A stretch of 64,000 bases of DNA, from contig NZ_FZOS01000019.1 of NCBI RefSeq assembly GCF_900188165.1, positions 1 to 64,000 of the forward strand, in the 5' to 3' direction. Both the position numbers and the translations under genes were made by a program. Below the pieces are notes generated by a model. The model ran no database searches and was not told the DNA's origin. It saw only the letters and a list, made by a program, of their open reading frames with translations. The number at the start of each line of letters is the position of its first letter. Within the stretch, counting starts at the first letter, position 1. The stretch is from Edaphosphingomonas laterariae (GTDB taxonomy: Bacteria > Pseudomonadota > Alphaproteobacteria > Sphingomonadales > Sphingomonadaceae). Shown here one piece after another: positions 7,806 to 15,397 of this stretch.

Positions 7806-8911
7806 AGCACGATCAGCTCCGCCTTCATCGCGCCCGCCTGCTTGAGCGCTTCGAGGATGGCGACCAGATCGGCCGGCGAGGCGCCGATCGCGTTCACCGA
7901 TTTCACGATGTCGGCAAGGCTGGCGCCGGGCCGGAAATCGAACATCGGCCTGCGTTCTTCCTCGACCGCGATGGTGCTCGCCGGTTCGAGCGCGGTCTGC
8001 CCGCGCGAGAAGGGGGCGGGCTGGACGATGGTGGGATCCTCGTCGACGCGCACGGTGAGCTTGCCGTGGCTGACCGCCGCCGGCGCGATGCGGACCGCGC
8101 CGTTGATGACGACGGTGCCGGTGCGGGCGTTGACGATCACGCGGGCGGGGGCGTCGGCCGGATCGACGGGCAGATTTTCGATCTGGCCCATCAGCGCGGT
8201 GCGCGCTTCGGCGCCGGCCATCGCGCTGATTTCGATCGTCACGGCATCGATGGCGCGGGCGCGGCCCGGCCCGATCGCGCCGTTGATCGCGCCGGCGACG
8301 CGGCCGGCGGTGGTCAGGTCCGCCTCGGCCAGGTTGAAGATCAGCGCCGGGCTGTTGGCGAAGCCCGCGTCGACCGCGCGCTCGACCGTGGCACCGCCCG
8401 GAATGCGGCCCGAAGTGGGGATGTTGACAGTCAGCTTGGAACCATCGGCGGCGTCGATGCCAAGGCCGCCCACCGCCAGATTGCCCTGCGCCATCGCATA
8501 GATCTGGCCGTCGGCGCCGGATAGCGGCGCCATCAGCAGCGTTCCGCCGCGCAGCGACTTGGCCTTGCCCAGCGCCGACACCGTGATGTCGAGCCGCTGG
8601 CCCGGCTTGGCGAAGGCGGGCAGTTCCGCCGTGATCATCACCGCCGCCGCATTCTTGAGCTGCGGGTTGATCCCGGCCGGCAGGTTGAGGCCGAAGCGCG
8701 ATGCGACGCCCTTCATCGCCTGCGTGGCATATTCCAGGCTGTCGTCGCCCGTGCCGGCGAGGCCGACGACGATGCCATAGCCGGTCAGCTGGTTGGGGCG
8801 GACGCCCTGGAAGGTGCCGAGATCCTTGATCCGTTCGGCATAAGCCGGCGCGGTGCCAAGGAGGAGGGCGGCAAGCCCGGCGAGGAGGAAACGGATCATG
8901 GCTCCAGGCAT
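7802..8911 (-). CDS. flgI: Flagellar P-ring protein FlgI
   Basis: 369 residues. A Sec signal peptide (about residues 1-25, ending AYA) is followed by the family start RIKDLGTFQGVRPNQLTGYG and a conserved core through to VAILEALKQAGAMKAELIVL. FlgI forms the periplasmic P ring around the rod, with FlgA as its chaperone; flgA lies at 15398. It follows flgH by 2 bp in the same operon. Confidence 0.96.
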   Translation of the reverse strand: MPGAMIRFLLAGLAALLLGTAPAYAERIKDLGTFQGVRPNQLTGYGIVVGLAGTGDDSLEYATQAMKGVASRFGLNLPAGINPQLKNAAAVMITAELPAFAKPGQRLDITVSALGKAKSLRGGTLLMAPLSGADGQIYAMAQGNLAVGGLGIDAADGSKLTVNIPTSGRIPGGATVERAVDAGFANSPALIFNLAEADLTTAGRVAGAINGAIGPGRARAIDAVTIEISAMAGAEARTALMGQIENLPVDPADAPARVIVNARTGTVVINGAVRIAPAAVSHGKLTVRVDEDPTIVQPAPFSRGQTALEPASTIAVEEERRPMFDFRPGASLADIVKSVNAIGASPADLVAILEALKQAGAMKAELIVL

Positions 8912-8913
8912 CC

Positions 8914-9594
8914 TCAGAAGGGGCTGATGATCGAGAAGAACTGGCTGAGCCAGCCCGGCTTGCTAGCCCGCGCGACATCGCCCTTGCCGGCATAGCTGAT
9001 GCGGGCATCGGCGACGCGGGTGGAAAGCACGCGGTTGTCGGTGCTGATGTCGGCGGCGCGGACGAGGCCGGAAATACGGATCATTTCGTCACCGCGATTG
9101 AGCGTCAGCAGCTTTTCGCCGCGCACCAGAAAGGTGCCGTTGGGATAGACGGCGGCGATCGTGACGCTGATTTCGCCCGACAGCGCGTTCGACTGGGTGG
9201 CGGCACCCTTGCCGTCGAACTTCGCGCCGCCGCTGGCGGTCACGTCGGACGGATCGAAGAAGGAGAGCGGCCCGGTCGTCGGCGGGGTCAGGCCAAGGCT
9301 GCCCGAACGATCGGTGTTGGCGGCGGCGCTCTTGCTCGCCTGCGTGCGTTCGACCAGCAGGATCGTCAGCACATCGCCGACCATCGAGGCGCGCGCGCCG
9401 CTGGTCAGCGCGGCATAGCCGTTCGCGGCCTGGAAGATCGCCCCATTGGCGGGCGGCGGCGGCGGCGGCGGCGCATAAGCCGGCGCATAATCGGGCTTCG
9501 GCTTCTTGGGGCCGAACAGCCCGGCCGTGGCGGGCGCGGCACCGAGGCCGAGCGAGACGCCGGCGGCGACCGCGATGGCGAGGGCGCGACGCAT
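8914..9594 (-). CDS. flgH: Flagellar L-ring protein FlgH (no lipobox)
   Basis: 226 residues from the ATG at 9594, five bases after the flgG stop. The N-terminus is a signal peptide (MRRALAIAVAAGVSLGLGAA...ATAG) followed by a Lys/Pro-rich linker with a run of eight prolines. The L-ring core is typical (GDVLTILLVERTQASKSAAAN, ISVTIAAVYPNGTFLVRGEK, STRVADARISYAGKGDV, then a WLSQFF C-terminus). Most FlgH proteins are lipoproteins. No cysteine is present in or after the signal region here, so outer-membrane anchoring by lipid is not expected. An in-frame ATG at 9618 inside flgG is possible but would not add a cysteine. Confidence 0.92.
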   Translation of the reverse strand: MRRALAIAVAAGVSLGLGAAPATAGLFGPKKPKPDYAPAYAPPPPPPPANGAIFQAANGYAALTSGARASMVGDVLTILLVERTQASKSAAANTDRSGSLGLTPPTTGPLSFFDPSDVTASGGAKFDGKGAATQSNALSGEISVTIAAVYPNGTFLVRGEKLLTLNRGDEMIRISGLVRAADISTDNRVLSTRVADARISYAGKGDVARASKPGWLSQFFSIISPF

Positions 9595-9598
9595 CCGA

Positions 9599-10387
9599 TC
9601 AGAACTGCTGGTTGACATATTGCAGCATCTCGTCGGTCGCCGAGATCATCTTGGAATTGACCTCATAAGCGCGCTGCGTCTCGATCATGTCGACCAGTTC
9701 CTCGACAACATTGACGTTGGACGCTTCGAGCGAGCCCTGGCGGATCGACCCGCGCCCATCGAGCCCGGCGGTGCCGACCTGCGGCGCGCCCGAGGCAGGC
9801 GTCTCGCCCATCAGGTTATTGCCCATCGATTCCAGCCCGGCGGGGTTGGTGAAGCGCGCGGTTTCGATGCGGCCCAGTTCCTGCAATTCGGTCTGCCCCG
9901 GCAATTGCGCGGAGATCGTGCCATCGGTGCCGATGGTGATCGATTGCGCGCCTTCGGGCACCTGAACCTGCGGGATCAGCGGCATGCCATCGTCGGTGAC
10001 GATGGTGCCGTCGGCCGACAGCTTGAAATCGCCCGCGCGGGTGTAGCCGGTGCGGCCATCGGGCAGCTGGATCTGGAAGAAGCCCGACCCCTCGATCGCC
10101 ATGTCGAGCGCGCCGCCGGTCGTCTGCAAGGTGCCCTGCGTGTCGATCTTGGCGGTGCCCTTCACCTGCACGCCCGAGCCGAGCGAGGTGCCGGTGGCAT
10201 ATTTGTTGTCGGCCGAAGACGGGGCGCCGGGCGCCGTCATCGCCTGATAGGCCAGCGTTTCAAAGCTGGCGCGGTCGCGCTTGAAGCCGGTGGTGTTCAC
10301 GTTCGCGAGGTTGTTCGCGATCACGCGCATCCGCAGGTTCTGCGCATCGAGCCCGGTGCGGGCGACGTGGAGGGCGGCGTTGGTCAT
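9599..10387 (-). CDS. flgG: Flagellar distal rod protein FlgG
   Basis: 262 residues, the family norm. The N-terminal rod signature (ALHVARTGLDAQNLRMRVIANNLANVNTTGFKRDRASFE) and the C-terminal NVNVVEELVDMIETQRAYEVNSKMI match FlgG closely. It polymerises as the distal rod crossing the P and L rings and is exported by the flagellar type III apparatus. It lies 25 bp after flgF in the operon. Confidence 0.96.
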   Translation of the reverse strand: MTNAALHVARTGLDAQNLRMRVIANNLANVNTTGFKRDRASFETLAYQAMTAPGAPSSADNKYATGTSLGSGVQVKGTAKIDTQGTLQTTGGALDMAIEGSGFFQIQLPDGRTGYTRAGDFKLSADGTIVTDDGMPLIPQVQVPEGAQSITIGTDGTISAQLPGQTELQELGRIETARFTNPAGLESMGNNLMGETPASGAPQVGTAGLDGRGSIRQGSLEASNVNVVEELVDMIETQRAYEVNSKMISATDEMLQYVNQQF

Positions 10388-10412
10388 CGTTGGCTATCCT
10401 TCGCGTTCGCGC

Positions 10413-11159
10413 TCAATCGGGCAGGCGCATGAGATCCGCGGCCGAGCTGTCGAGCTCCTTGGCGGTGGTGACGAGCTTGATGTTCATTTCCCACGATCGG
10501 CTGGCGTCGATCATGTCGACGAGCGCCTGGGTGGCGTTGACGTTGGATCCTTCGAGGCTGCCGGCCTTGATCCGCGCGAACGGATCGGGCGGCAGCGCGC
10601 CGCCGTCGCGGACGCGGAACAGACCGTCGAGGCCCTTGGCGATCTGCGATCCGACGGGGCTGACCAGCTTGAGCCGATCGAGCGGCTGCATCGGCTGGAT
10701 CGGGTCCGCGCCTTGCGGGCGATACCAGATCTGCCCCTGTTCATCGATCTTGAGGTCGTCGGCCGGCGGCACGGTGATCGGCCCGCCATCGCCCAGCACC
10801 GGCGCGCCATCGCCGGTGGTGAGAAGGCCGCTCGCCGCGATCATCAGGTCGCCGCGCCGGGTATAGGCCTCCTCGCCATTTTCGGCCTGAACGCCAAGCA
10901 GCGCATCGGCTTCCAGCGCGATATCGAGGTTGCGGCCGGTTTCGGTGATGACGCCGGCGCGCATGTCCGCCGTCACCACTTCCTCGGACGAAGGGGCCCG
11001 GCTCTCGAACCCCTCGCCCTTCAGCCACAGCGGGCGGACCGACGCCATTTCGGCGCGGAAGCCCGTGGTGCTGGCGTTGGCGAGGTTGTTCGCCGTCGTC
11101 GCCTGGCGCGCCATCGCGCCACGCATCGCCGAAAGCGAACTGTAGATCAGCCGGTCCAT
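10413..11159 (-). CDS. flgF: Flagellar proximal rod protein FlgF
   Basis: 248 residues with the rod/hook N-terminus (MDRLIYSSLSAMRGAMARQA, TANNLANASTTGFRAEMASV) and a C-terminal NVNATQALVDMIDASRSWEMNIKL segment. FlgF joins the proximal rod to FlgG. It is shorter and more divergent than FlgG, as expected. The start ATG lies 25 bp after the flgE stop. Confidence 0.93.
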   Translation of the reverse strand: MDRLIYSSLSAMRGAMARQATTANNLANASTTGFRAEMASVRPLWLKGEGFESRAPSSEEVVTADMRAGVITETGRNLDIALEADALLGVQAENGEEAYTRRGDLMIAASGLLTTGDGAPVLGDGGPITVPPADDLKIDEQGQIWYRPQGADPIQPMQPLDRLKLVSPVGSQIAKGLDGLFRVRDGGALPPDPFARIKAGSLEGSNVNATQALVDMIDASRSWEMNIKLVTTAKELDSSAADLMRLPD

Positions 11160-11184
11160 GGCGTCTTGCCCCTAGCCCCCTGCC

Positions 11185-12492
11185 TTAGTTGCGCAGGTTG
11201 ATGATCGCCTGGGTCATCGTGTTCGCGGTTTCGATGGCCTTGGCGTTCGCCTGGAAGTTGCGCTGGGCGGAGATCAGCGCGACCAGTTCCTCGGTGATGT
11301 CGACGTTCGAGCGTTCGAGCGCGCCCGACTGGATCGTGCCGAAGCTGTCGGCGGATGCGGTGCCGACGATCGGATCGCCCGATTCACCGGTGACCGTCCA
11401 CTTCGCGTCGCCGATCTGGCGCAGACCCGAAGGGTTGGCGAAATTGGCGAGGATCAGCTTGCCGAGCGGCTGGGTTTCGCCGTTCGAGAAGCTGGCGGTG
11501 ACCAGCCCGTCGGGCGCCACCGTCACGCCGTCGAGCTGGCCGGCGGCAAAACCGTCCTGGCTGACCGACGAGATGGTGAAGGGCGCGGAGGCCTGCTTCG
11601 TGGAAAGGCCGAAATCGATGCTCATCGACAAGGGCGCGATGGCGCCGACCGGCTGCGCATCGGCATATTGCACCGGGTTCAGCGGCCCCTGGATCTGGCC
11701 GGCGTCATTGAAGGTCAGCGTCAGCGGCGTCGGCGGGGTGGGGTTGGCCGGATCGGAACTGATTTCCTGATCGCCGATGAACAGGCGCGCTTCCCACTGG
11801 CTGGTGGGATCGGCCGAGGTCGGCAGCTTGGTGCGCGTGAAATAGAGCGTCGCCGGCAGCGCGTTGCCCACCGCGTCATAGACGGTGGTCGCGGTCGACT
11901 GGTTGTAGCTGTTCGGATCGAAACGGCTGAATTCATACGGCGTGTCGACCGTATAGGCCGGACGGGCCGAAGGCAGGTCCGCGCTGACCGGCAGCGTCAC
12001 CGCCATCTTGAGCAGGCTGGTCGCCTTGGGCTGGCCCGAGGTGAGCGGCAACTGCAGGTTGCGGGTGGCATCAAGGCTGGTGGCCGTCACCGAACCGCGG
12101 CTGTCGACCGGCAGCACCTGCAGGAAGGCGCCCGACGAGTCGGTCACGAAACGCTCCTTGTCGACCGAGAAGGTGCCGTTGCGCGTGAACGCGACCTGGC
12201 CGCCGGTGATCCCCGAACGGGTGACGAAGAAGCCCTGACCGGACAAAGCGAGATCGAGCGCGCGATCGGAGGTTTCGAACCCGCCCTGCGTGAACTGCTG
12301 GGTGATGGCGCGCAGGCGCGTGCCCTGACCGGCGATCGCGGAGGATTGCAGCGGCGCGGCCGAGATGATGTCACCGAATTCGGTCTTGCTCTTCTTGAAG
12401 CCCGTCGAGCCGACATTGGCGACGTTGTTGGACACGACCGAAAGATCGGTCTGCGCTGCCTTGAGGCCGGAAAGCGAGGTGTAGAAGGACAT
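11185..12492 (-). CDS. flgE: Flagellar hook protein FlgE
   Basis: 435 residues. The N-terminus is MSFYTSLSGLKAAQTDLSVV followed by SNNVANVGSTGFKKSKTEFG. The C-terminus carries NVDITEELVALISAQRNFQANAKAIET and ends in AIINLRN. The central insertion (about residues 150-350) is the variable surface domain. FlgE subunits form the hook, capped during growth by FlgD, which is encoded directly upstream. Confidence 0.96.
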   Translation of the reverse strand: MSFYTSLSGLKAAQTDLSVVSNNVANVGSTGFKKSKTEFGDIISAAPLQSSAIAGQGTRLRAITQQFTQGGFETSDRALDLALSGQGFFVTRSGITGGQVAFTRNGTFSVDKERFVTDSSGAFLQVLPVDSRGSVTATSLDATRNLQLPLTSGQPKATSLLKMAVTLPVSADLPSARPAYTVDTPYEFSRFDPNSYNQSTATTVYDAVGNALPATLYFTRTKLPTSADPTSQWEARLFIGDQEISSDPANPTPPTPLTLTFNDAGQIQGPLNPVQYADAQPVGAIAPLSMSIDFGLSTKQASAPFTISSVSQDGFAAGQLDGVTVAPDGLVTASFSNGETQPLGKLILANFANPSGLRQIGDAKWTVTGESGDPIVGTASADSFGTIQSGALERSNVDITEELVALISAQRNFQANAKAIETANTMTQAIINLRN

Positions 12493-12534
12493 TGCGGGTC
12501 TCCGTCAGGAAATCTGGAACAAGGTTGGCGGCCG

Positions 12535-13200
12535 TCAGGCGAGCCGCATCGCCTCTTCGGGCTTGACGATGCCGAGCGGCGTGATGAGCTGGGCCGCGCC
12601 GCCGGCGGCGGGCGACTGGACGCCGTTGATCATCGTCCAGCTGGAAATGGTGGTTTCCATCGCGCCTTCGGCGCCATAGGCCGTCACCATCACCTTCAGC
12701 GGGCCGGTGGCGAGGCTGTTGCCGTCTTCATCCTTGGCATCCCAGCTATAGCCGAGCGTGCCCTTGCTCTCGGCGCCGAGATTCTGGGAATGGACGACCG
12801 CGCCCGACGCATCGACGAGGTCGATCTGCACGTTGGTCGCGTCCTCGGGCAGTTCGGCCTCGAAGGCGTAGCTGCCATCGGCCAGCGGCGTCGCGGTCGA
12901 CGATCCGACCAGCGCGGCCTTGCCGATCCAGGTGGCGACATTGCCGATCCGCGCGGAGGCGAGGTCGTCCGCCATGGATTTCAGGCTCTGGTTCATCTCG
13001 GCGATGCCCGAAACCTGCGAGAATTGCGCCATCTGCGCGACCATCTGGGTGTTGTCGACCGGATCGAACGGATCCTGCGTCTTCAACTGGGTGGTCATCA
13101 GCGTCAGGAACGAATTCTGGTCGAGCGTGCCATTGGGCGCCGCCTTGGCGCCGCCCGACCCCAAGGTGTCGAGATAGCCCTGTCCGGTGATCGAGGTCAT
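12535..13200 (-). CDS. flgD: Hook assembly scaffold protein FlgD
   Basis: 221 residues. The conserved N-terminal export/capping segment contains LDQNSFLTLMTTQLKTQDPF and then DNTQMVAQMAQFSQVSGI. The C-terminal FlgD Ig-like/Tudor domain includes a GYSWDAKDEDGNSLATGPLKV stretch. FlgD caps the growing hook. The start codon overlaps the flgC stop by four bases. Confidence 0.95.
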   Translation of the reverse strand: MTSITGQGYLDTLGSGGAKAAPNGTLDQNSFLTLMTTQLKTQDPFDPVDNTQMVAQMAQFSQVSGIAEMNQSLKSMADDLASARIGNVATWIGKAALVGSSTATPLADGSYAFEAELPEDATNVQIDLVDASGAVVHSQNLGAESKGTLGYSWDAKDEDGNSLATGPLKVMVTAYGAEGAMETTISSWTMINGVQSPAAGGAAQLITPLGIVKPEEAMRLA

Positions 13201-13607
13201 TTGCCGAGCCTCAAGGTATCGAGGGTGAGTGTTTTGGCGGTCTGCAGAACCTGGACGTTGTTCTGGTAGGCCCGGGCCGTCTCCAGCATCTCGACCATTT
13301 CGGCCGCGCTATCGACGTTGGCTTCCCAGACATCGCCATTGGCATCCGCCAGCGGGTGATCGGGGGAATGCTTCTTCACCGCCTCGCTGGCCGATGTCTG
13401 GATCGACTGGACCTGGACGGTGGCAACGCCGGCGCGATCGGTGACGGGCATGAACACCGGCTTCAGCGCCTTGAACGCCGATTCCTTGTTGCCCGACACC
13501 GAACCGGCATTGGCGAGGTTGGAGGCGGTGGTGTTGAGCCGCACCATCTGCGCGGACATCGCGCGGCCGGCGATGTCGAAAACCGAAAGCGGGTTGGCCA
13601 TCGTCAT
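13197..13607 (-). CDS. flgC: Flagellar proximal rod protein FlgC
   Basis: 136 residues. The N-terminal [20 protein letters not shown] and ASNLANAGSV segment and the C-terminal EMVEMLETARAYQNNVQVLQTAKTL helix are typical. The ATG overlaps the flgB stop as ATGA. A second in-frame ATG two codons later (MANPLSV) is an equally plausible start. Confidence 0.95.
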   Translation of the reverse strand: MTMANPLSVFDIAGRAMSAQMVRLNTTASNLANAGSVSGNKESAFKALKPVFMPVTDRAGVATVQVQSIQTSASEAVKKHSPDHPLADANGDVWEANVDSAAEMVEMLETARAYQNNVQVLQTAKTLTLDTLRLGK

Positions 13608-13957
13608 TCGCCCTTCAGCGCCGTCATCAACGTGTTGATGCGGCCGTTGAGGAAGGAGAGCGTGGTGCGATACTGCACGGCGTTCTCGGCGAAGATGGTC
13701 TGCTCGGTCGACAGCTCGACGGTGTTGCCGTCCTGCGTCGGCTGCACGGGCACGCGATAGCCGACATTGGCGGCGGTGGCGGCATCGGTTGCCGTGCCGC
13801 CCTGCGCCATGTCGAGCGCCTTGGTGAAATCAAGGTCGCGCGCCTTGTAGCCGGGCGTCGAGGCGTTCGCGATGTTCGAGGCGAGCATGGCGAGCCGCTG
13901 GCTGCGAAGCGCCAGCGCGTCCCCATGAACACCAAAAACCGTATCGGACGTCACCAT
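13604..13957 (-). CDS. flgB: Flagellar proximal rod protein FlgB
   Basis: 117 residues from the ATG at 13957, preceded by GAGGAAAAG. Key segments are VHGDALALRSQRLAMLASNI, ANASTPGYKARDLDF and the C-terminal QYRTTLSFLNGRINTLMTAL. It is the first gene of the eleven-gene flgB-to-flgL operon. A longer reading from 14014 would run through the leader of the sigma-54 transcript and was rejected. Confidence 0.94.
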   Translation of the reverse strand: MVTSDTVFGVHGDALALRSQRLAMLASNIANASTPGYKARDLDFTKALDMAQGGTATDAATAANVGYRVPVQPTQDGNTVELSTEQTIFAENAVQYRTTLSFLNGRINTLMTALKGE

Positions 13958-14040
13958 GACGAACTTTTCCTCTAAAAGTATCGGAGGGGCGGTCGTTCCT
14001 TGCAGTGTCGGCACGGCGCCATTCCGGTCGTGCCGCTATC

Positions 14041-14056
14041 AGCAAAGGCCGTGCCA
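14041..14056 (-). promoter_or_regulatory. Sigma-54 promoter of the flgB operon
   Basis: On the minus strand the sequence reads TGGCAC-GGCCT-TTGCT, a near-perfect match to the sigma-54 consensus TGGCAC-N5-TTGCA with the required GG-N10-GC spacing. Transcription should start near 14030, leaving a leader of about 70 nt before flgB. The sigma-54 activator FlbD is encoded in the same locus at 22645. Confidence 0.85.
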
Positions 14057-14107
14057 GAACGGGAAAACACCGGATTTCTGCGGGTCTGTGCGGATGGCGC
14101 AGGGGCG

Positions 14108-14157
14108 CCCGGCAAGCCTTTGCCGGGGGCGGCAATTTTTTGCCGCTCGACCGGCAA
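14108..14157. promoter_or_regulatory. Tandem CGGCAA palindromes, probable activator (FlbD-type) binding sites
   Basis: Palindrome 1 is CCCGGCAA-N4-TTGCCGGG at 14108-14127. Palindrome 2 is GCGGCAA-N4-TTGCCGC at 14129-14146. Their CGGCAA half-sites start 20 bp apart (14110 and 14130), which is two DNA turns. A third, half-site-only CGGCAA follows at 14152-14157. Relative to the minus-strand sigma-54 promoter they are centred about 88 and 108 bp upstream of the start, where enhancer proteins usually bind. The core recalls the Caulobacter ftr element bound by FlbD, from memory. Confidence 0.65.
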
Positions 14158-14201
14158 TCCCATGGATCGGGGCCGGATCGGGCGGGCGGGACCGGCACCA
14201 G

Positions 14202-14873
14202 ATGGTTTTTCTCGAACAGATCGGCCGCTTTTTCGACCCGCTTTCGCTGCTGATCGTGGTCGGCGGCGCGCTTGTCGTCGCATGGCTGCGGTCCGCGCGC
14301 GGGGAGGCGGCGGCCGCCTTCGCCGCGCTCGGGCCCCTGTTGCGTGCCGATCCCGAGGCGGATGCCGCCGCTGCCGTGCGTGTCGCCAATGCGATCGAGG
14401 CCGTGGCGCAGGCCAAGGGGCTGGCCTGTGCGGATCGCGTCGAAACCGCGGGGCGATTTCTGCGCCAGGCCGCCTTTCAGCTCGCTTCCGCCCCCACCGC
14501 CGAAAGTTTCGCGATCTGGGCGGATCGCGAACTGGAGGATCGCCGCCGTCGCCATGCAGCCGCCAGCGGCTTCTGGAACGCGGTGGCCGATACCGCACCG
14601 GCGATGGGCATGATCGGCACGATCATCGGCCTGATCGGCATGTTCGCGCAGATGGACGATCCCGCGCGCATCGGCCCGCATATGGCGATGGCGCTGCTCA
14701 CCACGCTTTACGGCATCCTGCTGTCGAGCGTGATTGCCGGGCCGATCGCCGCGCGGCTGGAACGGCTGTCGGAGGCGGAACTGGCCTGGCAGCTGCGCGT
14801 GCTCGATCGTTTCACCATGCTGGCGCGGGCCGAACTGGTGCCGCTGCGGCCGGTGCTGCGGGCCGCTTCGTGA
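14202..14873 (+). CDS. MotA/TolQ/ExbB-family proton channel protein, three-segment form
   Basis: 223 residues. It starts with FDPLSLLIVVGGALVVAWLR, which corresponds to the second membrane segment of MotA (consensus IDxxSLLIVVGGT), so the usual first segment is missing. Later segments are TAPAMGMIGTIIGLIGMF (about residues 130-150, with the conserved Pro/Gly pattern) and LLTTLYGILLSSVIAGPIAA (162-182). It is probably the channel subunit of a stator-like complex with the next gene, whose GTG start overlaps this stop. It is divergent from flgB and distinct from the full-length MotA at 4232. Role in motility is inferred from location. Confidence 0.8.
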   Translation: MVFLEQIGRFFDPLSLLIVVGGALVVAWLRSARGEAAAAFAALGPLLRADPEADAAAAVRVANAIEAVAQAKGLACADRVETAGRFLRQAAFQLASAPTAESFAIWADRELEDRRRRHAAASGFWNAVADTAPAMGMIGTIIGLIGMFAQMDDPARIGPHMAMALLTTLYGILLSSVIAGPIAARLERLSEAELAWQLRVLDRFTMLARAELVPLRPVLRAAS

Positions 14874-15349
14874 CGGCCGCGCGCAGCCCCCGCTGGGCGG
14901 TGAGTTTCGCTGACCTTTGCCTGTTGTTGCTCGGCTTTTTCATCCTGTTGCAAGTGCGGAACGATCGTCCCGATCTGCTTTCGGCGGGGCTGCGTTCGGC
15001 CTTCGGCACCGCGCCGGCTGAGGGCGTGGCCGGCGCCACCCATCAGGCCGCCGCGCTGTTCCAGCCGGGGGAGGCGGTGCTGACCCCGGCGGCGAGTGCA
15101 ATGCTGCGGGGGCTGGGCGCCCGGGCGCGTGCCGATCGCAAGGCGCTGCGTATCATCAGCCAGGGCAGCGACGGCGGCGCGCGGCGCTTCGACCGGTGGG
15201 AACTGGCCGCAGCGCGGGCGGCGGCGATCGGCCGGGCGGCGAGTGCCGGGGGGCTGGCCGAGGGGGATATCGAGATCGCCCTGCCGACGACGCAGGAAAG
15301 GGCCGGAAAGGGGCAGAACATCACGCTTCTGCTGGTGCCGGCGGGTTGA
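14870..15349 (+). CDS. Small MotB-like/OmpA-like protein, partner of the upstream MotA-like protein
   Basis: 159 residues beginning with GTG, overlapping the previous gene (GTGA). A cytoplasmic head of only eight residues leads into WAVSFADLCLLLLGFFILLQ. The Asp at residue 15 occupies the position of the proton-binding Asp in MotB (YADFVTAMMAFF). The periplasmic part is short, and its C-terminal region (about residues 55-155) resembles a reduced OmpA-like domain (RWELAAARAAAIGRAASAGG). The usual linker is much shorter than in MotB at 3266. The function is unproven; an auxiliary stator or rod-related channel is the likeliest reading. Confidence 0.75.
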   Translation: MTAARSPRWAVSFADLCLLLLGFFILLQVRNDRPDLLSAGLRSAFGTAPAEGVAGATHQAAALFQPGEAVLTPAASAMLRGLGARARADRKALRIISQGSDGGARRFDRWELAAARAAAIGRAASAGGLAEGDIEIALPTTQERAGKGQNITLLLVPAG

Positions 15350-15350
15350 T

Positions 15351-15366
15351 TGGCGCGCTTCTTGCG
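15351..15366 (+). promoter_or_regulatory. Sigma-54 promoter of flgA-flgM-flgN
   Basis: TGGCGC-GCTTC-TTGCG keeps the invariant GG-N10-GC spacing of sigma-54 promoters and differs from consensus at one position in each element. Transcription would start near 15376, about 22 nt before the flgA ATG. It begins two bases after the stop of the MotB-like gene. Confidence 0.7.
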
Positions 15367-15397
15367 TATGTCGTGCTGAATCAACGGGATTGAGACG

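Noticed and set aside
14111-14146. The GGCAA...TTGCC sequences as plus-strand sigma-54 promoters for the MotA-like gene
   Set aside because: The GG to GC distance is nine bases in both, and sigma-54 needs ten. Their symmetry fits a protein-binding site better.
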